DNA of 64,000 bases from Arthrobacter sp. SLBN-83 (GTDB taxonomy: Bacteria; Actinomycetota; Actinomycetes; Actinomycetales; Micrococcaceae). This document shows, piece by piece, positions 43,644 to 52,665 of the stretch (position 1 is its first letter; the number at the start of each line of letters is the position of its first letter). Made by a program: the position numbers and the translations under genes. The stretch is taken from positions 806,001 through 870,000 of the forward strand of contig NZ_VFMX01000001.1 of the NCBI RefSeq assembly GCF_006715285.1, written 5' to 3'. Under the pieces are notes generated by a model, which worked only from the letters and a program-made list of their open reading frames with translations, had not been told where the DNA came from and did not search any database.

Positions 43644-44411
43644 TTAGGCGCCGGGGCCCGACCCGACCTTCCCCGGCTCCTGATAGTAGGTGCGCGCACC
43701 GGGACCGCCCACCGAAGCAACCAGTGACTTGGCGATATCCCGCAGCTTGGTGTTGCTGTTGCTGGACGCCTCGGTGAGGATTTCGACGGCGGCCTCCTGG
43801 CTGCAGCGGTTCTGCGCCATGACGATGCCCACCGCGATGTCGATGATGGTGCGGGATTCAAGGGTGGCCTTGAGGTTGATCGCGCTGTCCGCGTGCAGCG
43901 AGAACCTGACGGCCAGGCGCAGGGCCTGTGAGATCTCCCGGGTGAAGTCCCTGGCCCTCTCCGCAGCCCGGCCATCGAACTTGTGCGGGAAATCAGAGTA
44001 GAGGTTCAGGGCTGCCCTGGCTTCGCCCTGCAGGTGGAAGGGCAGGGAAAAGACCGAGCGCAGGCCATGGGAGGCAACCGCAGCGGCATAGTCCGGGCCC
44101 CACCGGTCCTCCTCCAGCAGGTCCGGAACGTAGACTTCCCGTTCTTCCTTCGCCGCAGTCAGGCACGGACCTTGGGAAAGGGAGTACTGGATTTCGTCCA
44201 CTTCCCGGGCCGAGGGGCTGCTCCATCCAATGGTGGCCGCCTTGCGATCCCGGAGCAGTGTGATGCCGCACAGGGCGTCGTCGCCGTCCCCTGCCATCTG
44301 GTGGGCGGAGAACCGGGCGAGTTCGTTGAGGAAATCCTCGAAATCAGCGCTTTCCAGGATCAGGTTCTGCACCTGGTCGGTTGCGCTCAAGGGCTGTTCT
44401 GGGGGGAGCAA
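43644..44411 (-). CDS. GAF and ANTAR domain sensory protein
   Basis: 255 residues from a TTG at 44411, with GGAG 11 nt upstream. Residues about 20-165 form a GAF domain (CGITLLRDRKAATIGWSSPS, QGPCLTAAKEEREVYVPDLL, RSVFSLPFHLQGEARAALNL). Residues about 185-235 form an ANTAR RNA-binding domain (LKATLESRTIIDIAVGIVMA, QNRCSQEAAVEILTEASSNS). Such proteins bind dual-hexaloop RNA hairpins and stop transcription termination. No obvious ANTAR target hairpin was identified nearby. The ligand is unknown. Confidence 0.88.
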   Translation of the reverse strand: MLPPEQPLSATDQVQNLILESADFEDFLNELARFSAHQMAGDGDDALCGITLLRDRKAATIGWSSPSAREVDEIQYSLSQGPCLTAAKEEREVYVPDLLEEDRWGPDYAAAVASHGLRSVFSLPFHLQGEARAALNLYSDFPHKFDGRAAERARDFTREISQALRLAVRFSLHADSAINLKATLESRTIIDIAVGIVMAQNRCSQEAAVEILTEASSNSNTKLRDIAKSLVASVGGPGARTYYQEPGKVGSGPGA

Positions 44412-44451
44412 AATGCATGGTCTCCAAGCAACTGAAAAGTGTTAACGCACA

Positions 44452-45165
44452 TCATAAATCAGCGCGAATGGAGGCTCCAAGTGCATTGGCCAGTCCAAAG
44501 CCGGCAAGCTGCCCTGCGCCTGGTTCGGTCAGGATGACGGAGCGGGGATGCGATCCGCGCTTGAACCACCCGGACGACAGTGCGTGCTGGGTGAAAAGAT
44601 CCGGCAGCACGCCGGCGGCATGGTCAACACGTTCGGTCCAGTCCAAGCACGGCCGGACCAATGGGCGTGCCGGCTTGTGGGGCAACCGCAGGCCAATCGA
44701 TTCCGCCCAGTCAAACCCGGCCCCGCTCACCTCCCAAGCCGGGGTGATGAACCCATGGGATTGCCACAGGGCGGTCAGTTTGACCCCCATCGCCCCGGCC
44801 AAATGCTGGTAGCAGGTCCGGCCATGTTGCAACTCCTGCTTATGCCTGCCGCCGCGGTAGGTCGAGGGAACTCCTGGGCCGGGCGAAGGACTGAGCCGGA
44901 CCATGGCTTCGATCGCGTCGGCTACATCCTGGTTCTTCAACCGTACGTAACGGTGCCGCCCCTGGCGCACTTCGTCCAGCAGGCCTACATCGACGAGGTG
45001 GTTCAAATGCGTGGTGGCCGTGCCCTTGCTGATCCCCGCGCAACCGGCAAGTTCCGAGGCCGTCCAGGCGCGGGCATCCATGAGGGCGACCAGAATCCGC
45101 GCCCGCGATGCTTCTCCCATCGCCCTGGCTATCAGGGCGAGGTCCTCAGCCCAATACGATGTCAT
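44452..45165 (-). CDS. ArsR-like winged-helix transcriptional regulator
   Basis: 237 residues from the ATG at 45165 (AGGA 8 nt upstream). The N-terminal 85 residues are an ArsR-type wHTH: LIARAMGEASRARILVALMD, WTASELAGCAGISKGTATTH, LNHLVDVGLLDEVRQGRHRY. The 150-residue C-terminal part (CYQHLAGAMGVKLTALWQSH, CLDWTERVDHAAGVLPDLFT) resembles the extension seen in ArsR relatives that sense small organic ligands or oxidants. It is divergent from a flavin reductase gene and a perfect palindrome lies between them, so it most likely controls both. Confidence 0.88.
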   Translation of the reverse strand: MTSYWAEDLALIARAMGEASRARILVALMDARAWTASELAGCAGISKGTATTHLNHLVDVGLLDEVRQGRHRYVRLKNQDVADAIEAMVRLSPSPGPGVPSTYRGGRHKQELQHGRTCYQHLAGAMGVKLTALWQSHGFITPAWEVSGAGFDWAESIGLRLPHKPARPLVRPCLDWTERVDHAAGVLPDLFTQHALSSGWFKRGSHPRSVILTEPGAGQLAGFGLANALGASIRADL

Positions 45166-45180
45166 GCAGCTATCCTGCCC

Positions 45181-45199
45181 GGCGGACAGTTTGTCCGCC
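45181..45199. promoter_or_regulatory. Perfect palindrome, probable operator of the ArsR-like regulator
   Basis: GGCGGACAGTTTGTCCGCC has 8-bp arms and a 3-bp centre. It is in the 64-bp gap between the divergent starts at 45165 (-) and 45230 (+), overlapping where both promoters must lie. Confidence 0.75.
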
Positions 45200-45229
45200 C
45201 TCAAACCTTCCTCCGGGAAGGATGAACGG

Positions 45230-45859
45230 ATGTTCACAACGATTTCCCCGAGCGTGCACTACTTCGGATCCCTGGTGGCCCTGCTGACCACCAGCAACCC
45301 GGATGGAAGCACCAACATCACGCCCATTTCCTCCGCGTGGTCACTGGGAGACCACTACGTCCTGGGGCTTAGCTCCCACCATCAGGGATACCGGAACCTG
45401 ATCCGCACCGGCGAGGTGGTGCTCAATCTTCCCGAGGAATGCATGGCACCGGCCATCGAGCGGATCTCCATGACCACGGGCAGTGACCCAGTGCCGGCCG
45501 TGAAGGGCAGCAGCTACCGCACCGAGCACGACAAATGGGCCGTGGCGGGCTGGGACCCGTTGCCGGGCCTGCGGACCGCCCCCCAACGGATTGCGCAATG
45601 TCCCATCCATATCGAGGCGACCCTGGACAATTCGTGGCCCTTGGAAGCCGGCCTGCATGCAATCCATGTGCGCGTCCAGCAGGTGCATGTCCGCGATGAC
45701 CTGGCGCTAGATTCTTCCCATGTGGACGTGCGAACCTGGCGGCCCATGTTCTATACATTCCGCCACTACTTTGGGAAAGGAAGCCATCTTGGCCAAAACG
45801 TAAGGGCGGAGCAGCGGCTCACCGCTCAACCCAGCGGCCCGTCCGGCCGCGGGACCTAG
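45230..45859 (+). CDS. Flavin reductase-like FMN-binding protein
   Basis: 209 residues from the ATG at 45230 (GGAAGGA, 7-nt spacing). Fold of the flavin reductase/FMN-binding split barrel: FGSLVALLTTSNPDGSTNIT, PISSAWSLGDHYVLGLSSHH, GYRNLIRTGEVVLNLPEECM, TAPQRIAQCPIHIEATL. It could supply reduced FMN to a monooxygenase such as SfnG or bind flavin for another redox reaction. Control by the divergent ArsR-like regulator is expected. Its stop codon overlaps that of the convergent pyrE frame by 4 bp. Confidence 0.85.
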   Translation: MFTTISPSVHYFGSLVALLTTSNPDGSTNITPISSAWSLGDHYVLGLSSHHQGYRNLIRTGEVVLNLPEECMAPAIERISMTTGSDPVPAVKGSSYRTEHDKWAVAGWDPLPGLRTAPQRIAQCPIHIEATLDNSWPLEAGLHAIHVRVQQVHVRDDLALDSSHVDVRTWRPMFYTFRHYFGKGSHLGQNVRAEQRLTAQPSGPSGRGT

Positions 45860-46440
45860 TCCAGCCCCAGTTCGTCCTTGCCGAACGCGAACAGGTACGG
45901 CACGCCGGTTTCGGCTTCGATCTTTTCCTTGGCACCGGTGTCGCGGTCCACGATCACGGCCACTGCCACCACGTTACCGCCGGCCTTCCGGACGCCTTCG
46001 ACTGCCGTCAGCGCGGAACCGCCCGTGGTGGACGTGTCCTCCAGGACCAGCACCTTGCGGCCCTCTACGGAGGGGCCCTCCACCTGGCGTCCCATGCCGT
46101 AGGACTTCTGCGCCTTGCGGACCACGAACGCGTCAACGGTGCGGCCGGCGTCAGCGGCGGCGTGCATCACGGCGGTACCCACGGGGTCGGCACCCATGGT
46201 TAGCCCGCCGGCGCACTCAAAATCGATGCCGGCGTCGTCCGCGAGCGCCAGCATGACCTGGCCCACCAGCTTGGACGCTTCGTGGTGCAGCGTGATGCGG
46301 CGGAGGTCGATGTAGTAGTCGGCCTCCGCTCCACTGGAAAGGATCACCTTGCCGCGGACCACGGCGAGTTCCTTGATCAGTTCGAGCAGTCGGGCGCGGG
46401 CAGCCGCGGTGTCTACCGCAGTGTCAGTGGGCGAAGTCAT
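45856..46440 (-). CDS. pyrE: Orotate phosphoribosyltransferase (nested, own start in the fused frame)
   Basis: 194 residues from the ATG at 46440, full family length. It makes OMP from orotate and PRPP in pyrimidine synthesis. Features: LAVVRGKVILSSGAEADYYI, GGLTMGADPVGTAVMHAA, AFVVRKAQKSYGMGRQVEG (catalytic loop with Lys), and the PRPP motif VLVLEDTSTTGGSALTAVEG. A -10-like TAAACT lies exactly 7 nt before this ATG and only a weak GAAG precedes it, which would suit a leaderless mRNA. Thus separate expression is likely even though the frame is open upstream. Confidence 0.9.
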   Translation of the reverse strand: MTSPTDTAVDTAAARARLLELIKELAVVRGKVILSSGAEADYYIDLRRITLHHEASKLVGQVMLALADDAGIDFECAGGLTMGADPVGTAVMHAAADAGRTVDAFVVRKAQKSYGMGRQVEGPSVEGRKVLVLEDTSTTGGSALTAVEGVRKAGGNVVAVAVIVDRDTGAKEKIEAETGVPYLFAFGKDELGLD

Positions 46441-47739
46441 GGCTTCAAGTTTAGTGGGTGGGCGGACCGTGAGCGGGCGCGCAAACCCCGGCGCATGCTC
46501 CGGGCGCGGTCCCAGCGCGATGACGCGCGGGAGGACGCGCTTTACCACGGGGTTGTGGCGCAGGATGAAAAAGATGGCACGCTGTATCGCAAACCTGCCA
46601 CCTACCCCCTTGCCTGACAGCGTGTCACTGGACAGCCTCCCCTCGAAGAGCGGAACGAACACCACCCGGTGCATGATGCGCTGCACGGTCTGCACCACCA
46701 CCGTGGGCATGCGGCGGCGGCGCTGGATCGCGGCAAGGGTCTTGGTGCGCACGAATCCCCGGCGAAGGTCCGGAGCCAGCCGTTCCGCGGCCGCCACTGC
46801 GTCCTGGATGGCAAGGTTGATCCCCACTCCCCCGGCGGGAGACATCGCATGCGCCGCGTCCCCAATGCACAGGAAGCCGTCCACGTACCAGCGGCGCAGG
46901 CGGTTTAGTTTGACGTCCAGCCAGTGCAGGTCCTCCACGCTGCGGATGGAATCGACGCGGTCCGCGAGGTCCGGGCGGAGAGCCGCCACCCGCTGCCGGA
47001 ACCGGTCCACACCGTTGGCCCGAATCCCGGCGTCGGAGCCCTTCGGCGCGAGGTATCCCATCTGGTAGTACTTGGTGCGGTTGAGCGCGATCATGGCATC
47101 CCGGTGCCCCAGCGCGGGCACCACCCCAGCCACCTCGCCCTTCTCCGAGGCGCGGCGCGGAAGCCTGAACCACCAAACGTCGAAAGGCACGGGATACTCC
47201 TTGGTCCGCATCCCGGCCGCCTGGCGCAGCACCGAATGCCGTCCATCTGCGGCCACCACCACGTCGGCGTGCAGCACCTGCTCACCGGTGGCTCCGGCCC
47301 TGCGGCAGCGCACTCCGGTGACCCGCCCGCCGTCGAACTCCAAACCCGTTGCTTCGGTCTCCAGGAGCAGCGTGAACGTTGGTTCCTCCGCGGCCGCGGA
47401 CGCGAGGAAATCCAGGAAGTCCCACTGGGGCATCATGGCCACGTAGTTGTACGGCGGTTTCAGGGAATCGAAGGCGGCAAGGGTGACCAGGCCGGCGCCC
47501 GGGACCGGGACGGCGACATTGCTTAGGCGGCTTTGCGGCAGGGCGCGGAACCCTGCCCCCAAACCCAGTTCGTCGATCAGCCGGACGGTTGAGGCATGCA
47601 CCGTGTCACCGCGGAAGTCACGCAGGAAATCGCGGTGCTTTTCCAGGACCGTTACGTGCACCCCGGCCCGGGCCAGCAGCAGGCCCAGCATCATCCCCGC
47701 CGGGCCCCCGCCCACCACGGCACACCCCGTCCGCTTCAT
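45856..47739 (-). CDS. FAD-dependent monooxygenase-like protein running in frame into orotate phosphoribosyltransferase
   Basis: One uninterrupted 627-codon frame. Residues 1 to about 415 are a PHBH-type FAD oxidoreductase: the dinucleotide motif CAVVGGGPAGMMLGLLLARA, the DG motif DVVVAADGRHSVLRQAAG, and the GD motif CIGDAAHAMSPAGGVGINLA. Residues 434-627 are complete PyrE. Relatives of the oxidoreductase end shortly after the RPEHAPGF-type segment near residue 415; here about 18 codons (RPLTVRPPTKLEA) continue into the pyrE start. Either a stop codon has been lost and a fusion is made, or pyrE is started separately (see nested entry). Substrate of the oxidase part unknown. Confidence 0.75.
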   Translation of the reverse strand: MKRTGCAVVGGGPAGMMLGLLLARAGVHVTVLEKHRDFLRDFRGDTVHASTVRLIDELGLGAGFRALPQSRLSNVAVPVPGAGLVTLAAFDSLKPPYNYVAMMPQWDFLDFLASAAAEEPTFTLLLETEATGLEFDGGRVTGVRCRRAGATGEQVLHADVVVAADGRHSVLRQAAGMRTKEYPVPFDVWWFRLPRRASEKGEVAGVVPALGHRDAMIALNRTKYYQMGYLAPKGSDAGIRANGVDRFRQRVAALRPDLADRVDSIRSVEDLHWLDVKLNRLRRWYVDGFLCIGDAAHAMSPAGGVGINLAIQDAVAAAERLAPDLRRGFVRTKTLAAIQRRRRMPTVVVQTVQRIMHRVVFVPLFEGRLSSDTLSGKGVGGRFAIQRAIFFILRHNPVVKRVLPRVIALGPRPEHAPGFARPLTVRPPTKLEAMTSPTDTAVDTAAARARLLELIKELAVVRGKVILSSGAEADYYIDLRRITLHHEASKLVGQVMLALADDAGIDFECAGGLTMGADPVGTAVMHAAADAGRTVDAFVVRKAQKSYGMGRQVEGPSVEGRKVLVLEDTSTTGGSALTAVEGVRKAGGNVVAVAVIVDRDTGAKEKIEAETGVPYLFAFGKDELGLD

Positions 47740-47814
47740 GGCATTACGCTACGCCCCACAGAACCCTCGTGGAACAGTTGAGGGTTGTTGACAGCGCTGG
47801 CTAGGCTGGACCAC

Positions 47815-48669
47815 ATGCGCGAACTCCAGGCCAAGATCATTGAAGAAATGGGCGTTCAGCCCCGGATCGATCCCGCAGGGGAGGTGCGCAAACGCGTTAC
47901 GTTCCTGAAGGAATACCTGAAGGCCACCGGCACCAAGGGCTTTGTCCTGGGCATCTCGGGTGGGCTGGATTCATCCCTCGCGGGAAAGCTTGCCCAGCTG
48001 GCAGTCGATGAGCTTGAGGCCGAGGGCGTCGAAGCCAATTTCGTCGCCGTCCGCCTGCCCTACGGCGTGCAGCACGACGAGGAAGACGCCCAGGCGGCCC
48101 TGGACTTCATCAAGGCCAAGACCGAATGGACCTTCAACATCTCCGCGGCCGTGGACGGTTTCGAGGAAGAGTTCGAAAAGACCGTGGGCTCGGAGATCTC
48201 CGACTTCCACAAGGGCAACACCAAGGCCCGCACCCGCATGACGGCCCAGTATGCGCTGGCCGGCGAGTTCAATTACCTGGTGCTCGGCACGGACCACGGC
48301 GCCGAATCCGTCACGGGGTTCTTCACCAAATACGGCGACGGCGGCGCGGACATCCTGCCCCTGTTCGGCCTCAACAAGCGGCAGAACCGGGCCCTGCTGG
48401 CCGAACTGGGAGCGCCGGCGCGCGTTTGGGAGAAGGTCCCCACCGCCGACCTGCTCGACGACCGGCCGGGCCGCACCGACGAGGACGAACTGGGCATCAG
48501 CTACGACCAGATCGACGACTACCTCGAAGGCCGCGAGGTTCCGGGCGCTGTGGCCGAGTCGATCGAGCAGAAGTACCTGCGGACCCGCCACAAGCGCACC
48601 GTGCCGGTGACCATCTTCGACACCTGGTGGAAGGAAGAAGGCCCGGAGGAGCCCCGCGCGGGCCTGTAG
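47815..48669 (+). CDS. nadE: Ammonia-dependent NAD+ synthetase
   Basis: 284 residues from the ATG at 47815. Final step of NAD synthesis, amidating deamido-NAD with ammonia and ATP. The PP-loop is [20 protein letters not shown]; other motifs are [57 protein letters not shown] and [20 protein letters not shown]. There is no glutaminase domain, so free ammonia is used. No good ribosome binding site precedes the ATG, but TAGGCT sits 7 nt upstream (with TTGAGG 18 bp before it), which suggests a leaderless transcript. Confidence 0.95.
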   Translation: MRELQAKIIEEMGVQPRIDPAGEVRKRVTFLKEYLKATGTKGFVLGISGGLDSSLAGKLAQLAVDELEAEGVEANFVAVRLPYGVQHDEEDAQAALDFIKAKTEWTFNISAAVDGFEEEFEKTVGSEISDFHKGNTKARTRMTAQYALAGEFNYLVLGTDHGAESVTGFFTKYGDGGADILPLFGLNKRQNRALLAELGAPARVWEKVPTADLLDDRPGRTDEDELGISYDQIDDYLEGREVPGAVAESIEQKYLRTRHKRTVPVTIFDTWWKEEGPEEPRAGL

Positions 48670-48706
48670 CCTTTGCTTCTGCTGATTTTCCCCACCATTG
48701 GGGAGT

Positions 48707-48747
48707 ACGACGGCGGGCCGTGCCGAAAAAGCGCGGCCCGCCGTCGT
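48707..48747 (+). terminator. Terminator between nadE and the IclR gene
   Basis: ACGACGGCGGGCCG pairs with CGGCCCGCCGTCGT (14 bp) around 13 nt, 38 nt after nadE and 26 nt before the IclR stop. The distal side ends CGTCGTCGTT with few T residues. Confidence 0.75.
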
Positions 48748-48772
48748 CGTTCCAGGCCAAAGCCGGGGAGAC

Positions 48773-49570
48773 TCAGCGGGGGCGCCGCCCGCCGTCGCCT
48801 CCCCCGCCCAGCTGCTGGGTAATCCGGTGCGCTTCCGCCATCAGCAGGCCGCCCAGTTCCTCCTGCCGCTCGGGCTTGAAGCGCGGCTCGATGCCGGTCA
48901 GGGACAGCGCCCAGGCAGGCTTCCCGGAACGGTCAAACACGGCGGCACCCATCCCCCAGCTTCCCTCCAGGACCAGCCCGGGGTTCACCGAGTAGCCGGC
49001 CAGCCTGGTGCGGGCCAGGTTCTCCCGCACCAGCTGCGGAGTGTGGTTCGCGGCGAAGGCTCCGGCGTGTTCGTTCCAGTGGCCCAGCAGTTCCTCCTGC
49101 TCGCTCTTCGGCAGGAACGCCAGGATGGCGGTTCCGGCCGATGCCACTCCCAGCGGGAACCGGACGCCCTCGTGCAGGACGAAGGAGCGGACCGGGAAGC
49201 TGCCTTCCTCACGCAGCAGGCAGACCGTCTCCGCCCCGCGGCGGATCGAGAAAAAAGCGCTCTCGCCCGTGGCCTGTGCCAGCCGGCGCAGGCTGGGCCG
49301 GGCGATGTCCTCCATGGGAAACCGGGCCGAAGCAACCGACCCCATCAACAGGACTTCCGGGCCCAGCACCCAGTTGCCCGTCACCGGGTCGTGGTCCAGA
49401 AGGCCTTCCGCCGCCAGTGAGGCCAGGAGCCGGTGGACCGTGGGCCGGGTGAGGCCAGATTCCCGGACCAAGCCGGCAAGCGGCATTCCTTCGGCGCTAC
49501 GCCCCACCAGCCGCAGCAGCCCGGCTATCCTCGCCACAACCTGGGCACCCTGAACCGGCGCGGCTGCCAT
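48773..49570 (-). CDS. IclR family transcriptional regulator
   Basis: 265 residues from the ATG at 49570, with GGGAGG 4 nt upstream. N-terminal wHTH: RIAGLLRLVGRSAEGMPLAG, LVRESGLTRPTVHRLLASLA, LDHDPVTGNWVLGPEVLLMG. C-terminal effector domain: ETVCLLREEGSFPVRSFVLH, GVRFPLGVASAGTAILAFLP, GYSVNPGLVLEGSWGMGAAV. It is divergent from the CoA-transferase operon, so it most likely regulates it, with the acid or its CoA ester as ligand. Candidate sites lie between 49584 and 49710. Confidence 0.92.
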   Translation of the reverse strand: MAAAPVQGAQVVARIAGLLRLVGRSAEGMPLAGLVRESGLTRPTVHRLLASLAAEGLLDHDPVTGNWVLGPEVLLMGSVASARFPMEDIARPSLRRLAQATGESAFFSIRRGAETVCLLREEGSFPVRSFVLHEGVRFPLGVASAGTAILAFLPKSEQEELLGHWNEHAGAFAANHTPQLVRENLARTRLAGYSVNPGLVLEGSWGMGAAVFDRSGKPAWALSLTGIEPRFKPERQEELGGLLMAEAHRITQQLGGGGDGGRRPR

Positions 49571-49583
49571 AAAACCTCCCAAT

Positions 49584-49710
49584 GTCCACAATATGGATGC
49601 TTTCGATCCTACTGTCCATACTGTAAGGCCTGCCACAGTGATTCTTGACACTCTCGGCAAGGCACCCGTAGTCTCCAAACTCAGATCCAGGCGTCCACTT
49701 GGTGGACGCC
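49584..49710 (+). promoter_or_regulatory. Promoter and probable IclR sites of the CoA-transferase operon
   Basis: TTGACA (49645-49650), 18-bp spacer and TAGTCT (49669-49674) make a good promoter. Around it lie TCCACAATATGGA (49585-49597), a single GTCCA half-site (49614-49618) and the palindrome GGCGTCCACTTGGTGGACGC-C (9-bp arms, 49690-49710), all sharing TCCA/TGGA halves. The last is downstream of the start point, in roadblock position. Assignment to IclR is inference. Confidence 0.6.
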
Positions 49711-49733
49711 GTCGCTCTCAACGAGGAGACGTC

Positions 49734-50450
49734 ATGAAGAAACTCCAGGCTTCAGCCGCTGCCGCCCTGGAAGGGGCCCTGCAGGACGGCATCACCTTCG
49801 CCGTCGGCGGGTTTGGCCTGAGCGGCATCCCAGCCGACCTGATCGAAGCCGTCCGGGACTCCGGTGTCCGGGACCTCACGGTCGTATCCAACAACATGGG
49901 TGTGGACGGCAAGGGCCTGGGCATCCTGATTGAGGCGGGCCAGGTCCGCAAGGTGATTGCCTCCTACGTGGGCGAAAACAAGCTGTTCGCCGAGCAGTAC
50001 CTCGCCGGCAAGCTCGAGGTGGAATTCACCCCGCAGGGCACCCTCGCCGAACGGCTCCGCGCCGGCGGCGCCGGCATCCCGGCCTTCTACACCAAAACCG
50101 GCGTGGGCACCCTGGTTGCCGAAGGCAAGCCGCACGAGGTGTTCGACGGCGAAACGTACGTCCAGGAGCGCGCCATCCTGGCCGACGTCGCACTGGTCCA
50201 CGCCCACACCGCGGACACAGACGGCAACCTGGTCTACCGCTACACCGCCAGGAACTTCAACCCCGTGGTGGCAACGGCAGGGATCCTCACGGTCGCCGAG
50301 GCGGAAGTGGTCGTGGAGCCCGGCCAGCTGGACCCCAACCACATCGTCACCCCCGGCGTCTTTGTCCAGCGGCTGGTCCAGGCAACGGACCGGGTCAAGG
50401 ACATCGAGCAGCGGACCGTCCGGCAGCGCGCCGGACTTGTCCCGGCCTGA
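49734..50450 (+). CDS. scoA: 3-oxoacid CoA-transferase subunit A
   Basis: 238 residues from the ATG at 49734 (GAGGAG upstream). Class I CoA-transferase alpha subunit: ITFAVGGFGLSGIPADLIEA, LTVVSNNMGVDGKGLGILIE, VEFTPQGTLAERLRAGGAGI, PAFYTKTGVGTLVAEGK. With subunit B it moves CoA from succinyl-CoA to acetoacetate or a similar acid. The B subunit, with the catalytic glutamate, is two genes down (51994), separated by a transporter gene, which is unusual. Confidence 0.93.
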   Translation: MKKLQASAAAALEGALQDGITFAVGGFGLSGIPADLIEAVRDSGVRDLTVVSNNMGVDGKGLGILIEAGQVRKVIASYVGENKLFAEQYLAGKLEVEFTPQGTLAERLRAGGAGIPAFYTKTGVGTLVAEGKPHEVFDGETYVQERAILADVALVHAHTADTDGNLVYRYTARNFNPVVATAGILTVAEAEVVVEPGQLDPNHIVTPGVFVQRLVQATDRVKDIEQRTVRQRAGLVPA

Positions 50451-50525
50451 CCGCCACCGCCCCAGACCCCCGCCGTCCAAAGGGCGCCGCGCCCCAAGCC
50501 ACTACTCAATGGAGAGCTATACCCC

Positions 50526-51965
50526 ATGACCACCATGCAGTTGAACCAGCAGGATGTCCGCCAGAAAGGCTTGGCCCGGATGGCTGAAAAGCTGGCAGGG
50601 TGGACGCAGAAGTGGTTCCCGGATGCCTATATCTTTGCCTTGGCGGGCGTACTGCTGGTGGCAATCGCGGCGCTGGCCATAGGCGCCTCACCCAAAGCCG
50701 TGGTGGATTCCTTCGGTAACGGGTTCTGGGACCTCACCGCGTTCACCCTGCAGATGGCCATGGTGGTCCTGACCGGTTACGTCGTGGCGACATCCCCGCC
50801 GGTGGCCCGGCTGATCGACCGCCTGGCGCAGGTTCCCGGCTCCGCCCGATCCGCCGTCAGCTTCGTAGCCGTCATGTCCATGTCGGTGTCATTCGTCAAC
50901 TGGGGATTGAGCCTGATCTTCGGCGGTCTCCTGGCGCGTGCGGTTGCCCGGCGCGCCGACCTCCGCGTCGATTACCGGGCCCTCGGCGCGGCGGCCTTCA
51001 TGGGCCTTGGCGCAGTCTGGGCCCTCGGCATGTCCTCCTCCGCCGCCCAACTGCAGGCGACCAAGGCGTCCATCCCGCCGGCACTGCTGAAGATCACCGG
51101 CGTCCTGGACTTTGGAACCACCATCTTCACTTGGCAGTCCCTGCTGACACTGGCCATCCTGATGCTCCTGACCACCGTCATCGCGCACTTCTCGGCCCCG
51201 ACGGGAGCCGGCGTCAAAACGGCAGCCGACCTCGGCGTCGACCTCGATGACCAGCCTGAACCGCCGGCCGCACAGTCCCGGCCCGGCGAATGGCTTGAAT
51301 ACAGCAGGGTCCTGCCCATCCTGGCCGGGGTCCTGACCCTGGGCTGGCTGGTGTCCCAACTGCTCACCCTGCCCATCCTGAGCGTTGTCAGCTCGCTCAA
51401 CGGCTACCTGCTGGTGTTCCTGATGCTGGGGCTGGTGCTGCACGGAACGCCGCGCAAGTTCCTCCAGTCAGTCACCAAAGCCGTCCCTGCCACGGCAGGA
51501 ATCCTGGTGCAGTTCCCGCTCTACGCCGCCATGGCCGCCATCCTGACCAAGGCCACCGGCGCCGGCGGCCTCTCAGTATCGGAGCATCTGGCCCACTTCT
51601 TCACCAGTATCGGCGGAAACGGCGGGTTCGCCGTGATCATCGCCATCTATACGGCCCTACTGGGCATGTTCGTCCCCTCCGGCGGCGGAAAGTGGCTGGT
51701 GGAAGCACCGTATGTCATGCAGTCCGCCACGGACGTGAACATGAACCTCGGCTGGACCGTGCAGATCTATAACATGGCCGAAGCCCTGCCCAACCTCGTC
51801 AACCCGTTCTTCATGCTGCCGCTGCTGGCGGTCCTGGGCCTGCGCGCCCGGGACCTGGTGGGCTTCACCTTCCAGCAGTTCCTGTTCCACCTGCCGGTGG
51901 TCCTGCTGCTGGCCTGGCTGCTGGGGATGACGTTCGAGTTCGTGCCGCCGGTAATACCCAACTGA
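50526..51965 (+). CDS. Short-chain fatty acid transporter, AtoE family
   Basis: 479 residues with about 12 membrane segments. Family features: [100 protein letters not shown]. Related AtoE transporters bring in acetoacetate, butyrate and similar acids. It stands between the two CoA-transferase subunit genes, pointing to import followed directly by CoA activation. The 75 bp before it hold a GGAG ribosome site and nothing else. Confidence 0.92.
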   Translation: MTTMQLNQQDVRQKGLARMAEKLAGWTQKWFPDAYIFALAGVLLVAIAALAIGASPKAVVDSFGNGFWDLTAFTLQMAMVVLTGYVVATSPPVARLIDRLAQVPGSARSAVSFVAVMSMSVSFVNWGLSLIFGGLLARAVARRADLRVDYRALGAAAFMGLGAVWALGMSSSAAQLQATKASIPPALLKITGVLDFGTTIFTWQSLLTLAILMLLTTVIAHFSAPTGAGVKTAADLGVDLDDQPEPPAAQSRPGEWLEYSRVLPILAGVLTLGWLVSQLLTLPILSVVSSLNGYLLVFLMLGLVLHGTPRKFLQSVTKAVPATAGILVQFPLYAAMAAILTKATGAGGLSVSEHLAHFFTSIGGNGGFAVIIAIYTALLGMFVPSGGGKWLVEAPYVMQSATDVNMNLGWTVQIYNMAEALPNLVNPFFMLPLLAVLGLRARDLVGFTFQQFLFHLPVVLLLAWLLGMTFEFVPPVIPN

Positions 51966-51993
51966 GTCAGCTAAGAGATTAAGGAGAAACCCC

Positions 51994-52665
51994 ATGGGAT
52001 GGACCAGGGATGAAATGGCCGCCATCGCGGCCGAGGAACTGAACGACGGCGACTACGTGAACCTGGGGATCGGCATCCCCACGCTGGTGGCCAACAACCT
52101 GCCCGAGGGCGTGCGGGTGGTGCTGCAGAGCGAGAACGGCCTGCTGGGCATGGGACCGTTCCCGTACGAAGGCGACGAGGACGCGGACCTGATCAACGCC
52201 GGCAAGCAGACCGTCACGGTGCTGCCCGGCGGGAGTATCTTCGATTCCGCCACCTCCTTCGGCATGATCCGCGGCGGGCACGTCAAAGTGGCCATCCTGG
52301 GTGCCATGCAGGTCTCCGGCAACGGCGACCTGGCCAACTGGACCATCCCGGGCAAGATGGTCAAGGGCATGGGCGGCGCCATGGACCTGGTCGCCGGGAC
52401 CCCGCGCGTGGTGGTCCTCACCGAGCACAACGCCAAGGACGGCACGGCCAAGATCGTGCGCGAATGCAGCCTGCCATTGACCGGACTCAGCTGCGTGGAC
52501 AGGATCGTCAGCGACCTCGCCGTCTTTGACCTGCACAAGACGGACGACGGCGTGCGGCAGCTCACGCTCACCCGCCTGGCTCCGGGGGTCACGGTGGAGG
52601 AGATCCGGGAGAAGACCGAAGCCGACTTTGAGGTCCGGCTCGAGAATGAGGAAGTGGCGGCATGA
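51994..52665 (+). CDS. scoB: 3-oxoacid CoA-transferase subunit B
   Basis: 223 residues. It holds the catalytic glutamate in [14 protein letters not shown] (consensus SENG) and [84 protein letters not shown] lies 10 nt before the ATG at 51994. It overlaps the thiolase gene by 4 bp, and the pair turns the acid into acyl-CoA and then acetyl-CoA units. Confidence 0.93.
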   Translation: MGWTRDEMAAIAAEELNDGDYVNLGIGIPTLVANNLPEGVRVVLQSENGLLGMGPFPYEGDEDADLINAGKQTVTVLPGGSIFDSATSFGMIRGGHVKVAILGAMQVSGNGDLANWTIPGKMVKGMGGAMDLVAGTPRVVVLTEHNAKDGTAKIVRECSLPLTGLSCVDRIVSDLAVFDLHKTDDGVRQLTLTRLAPGVTVEEIREKTEADFEVRLENEEVAA

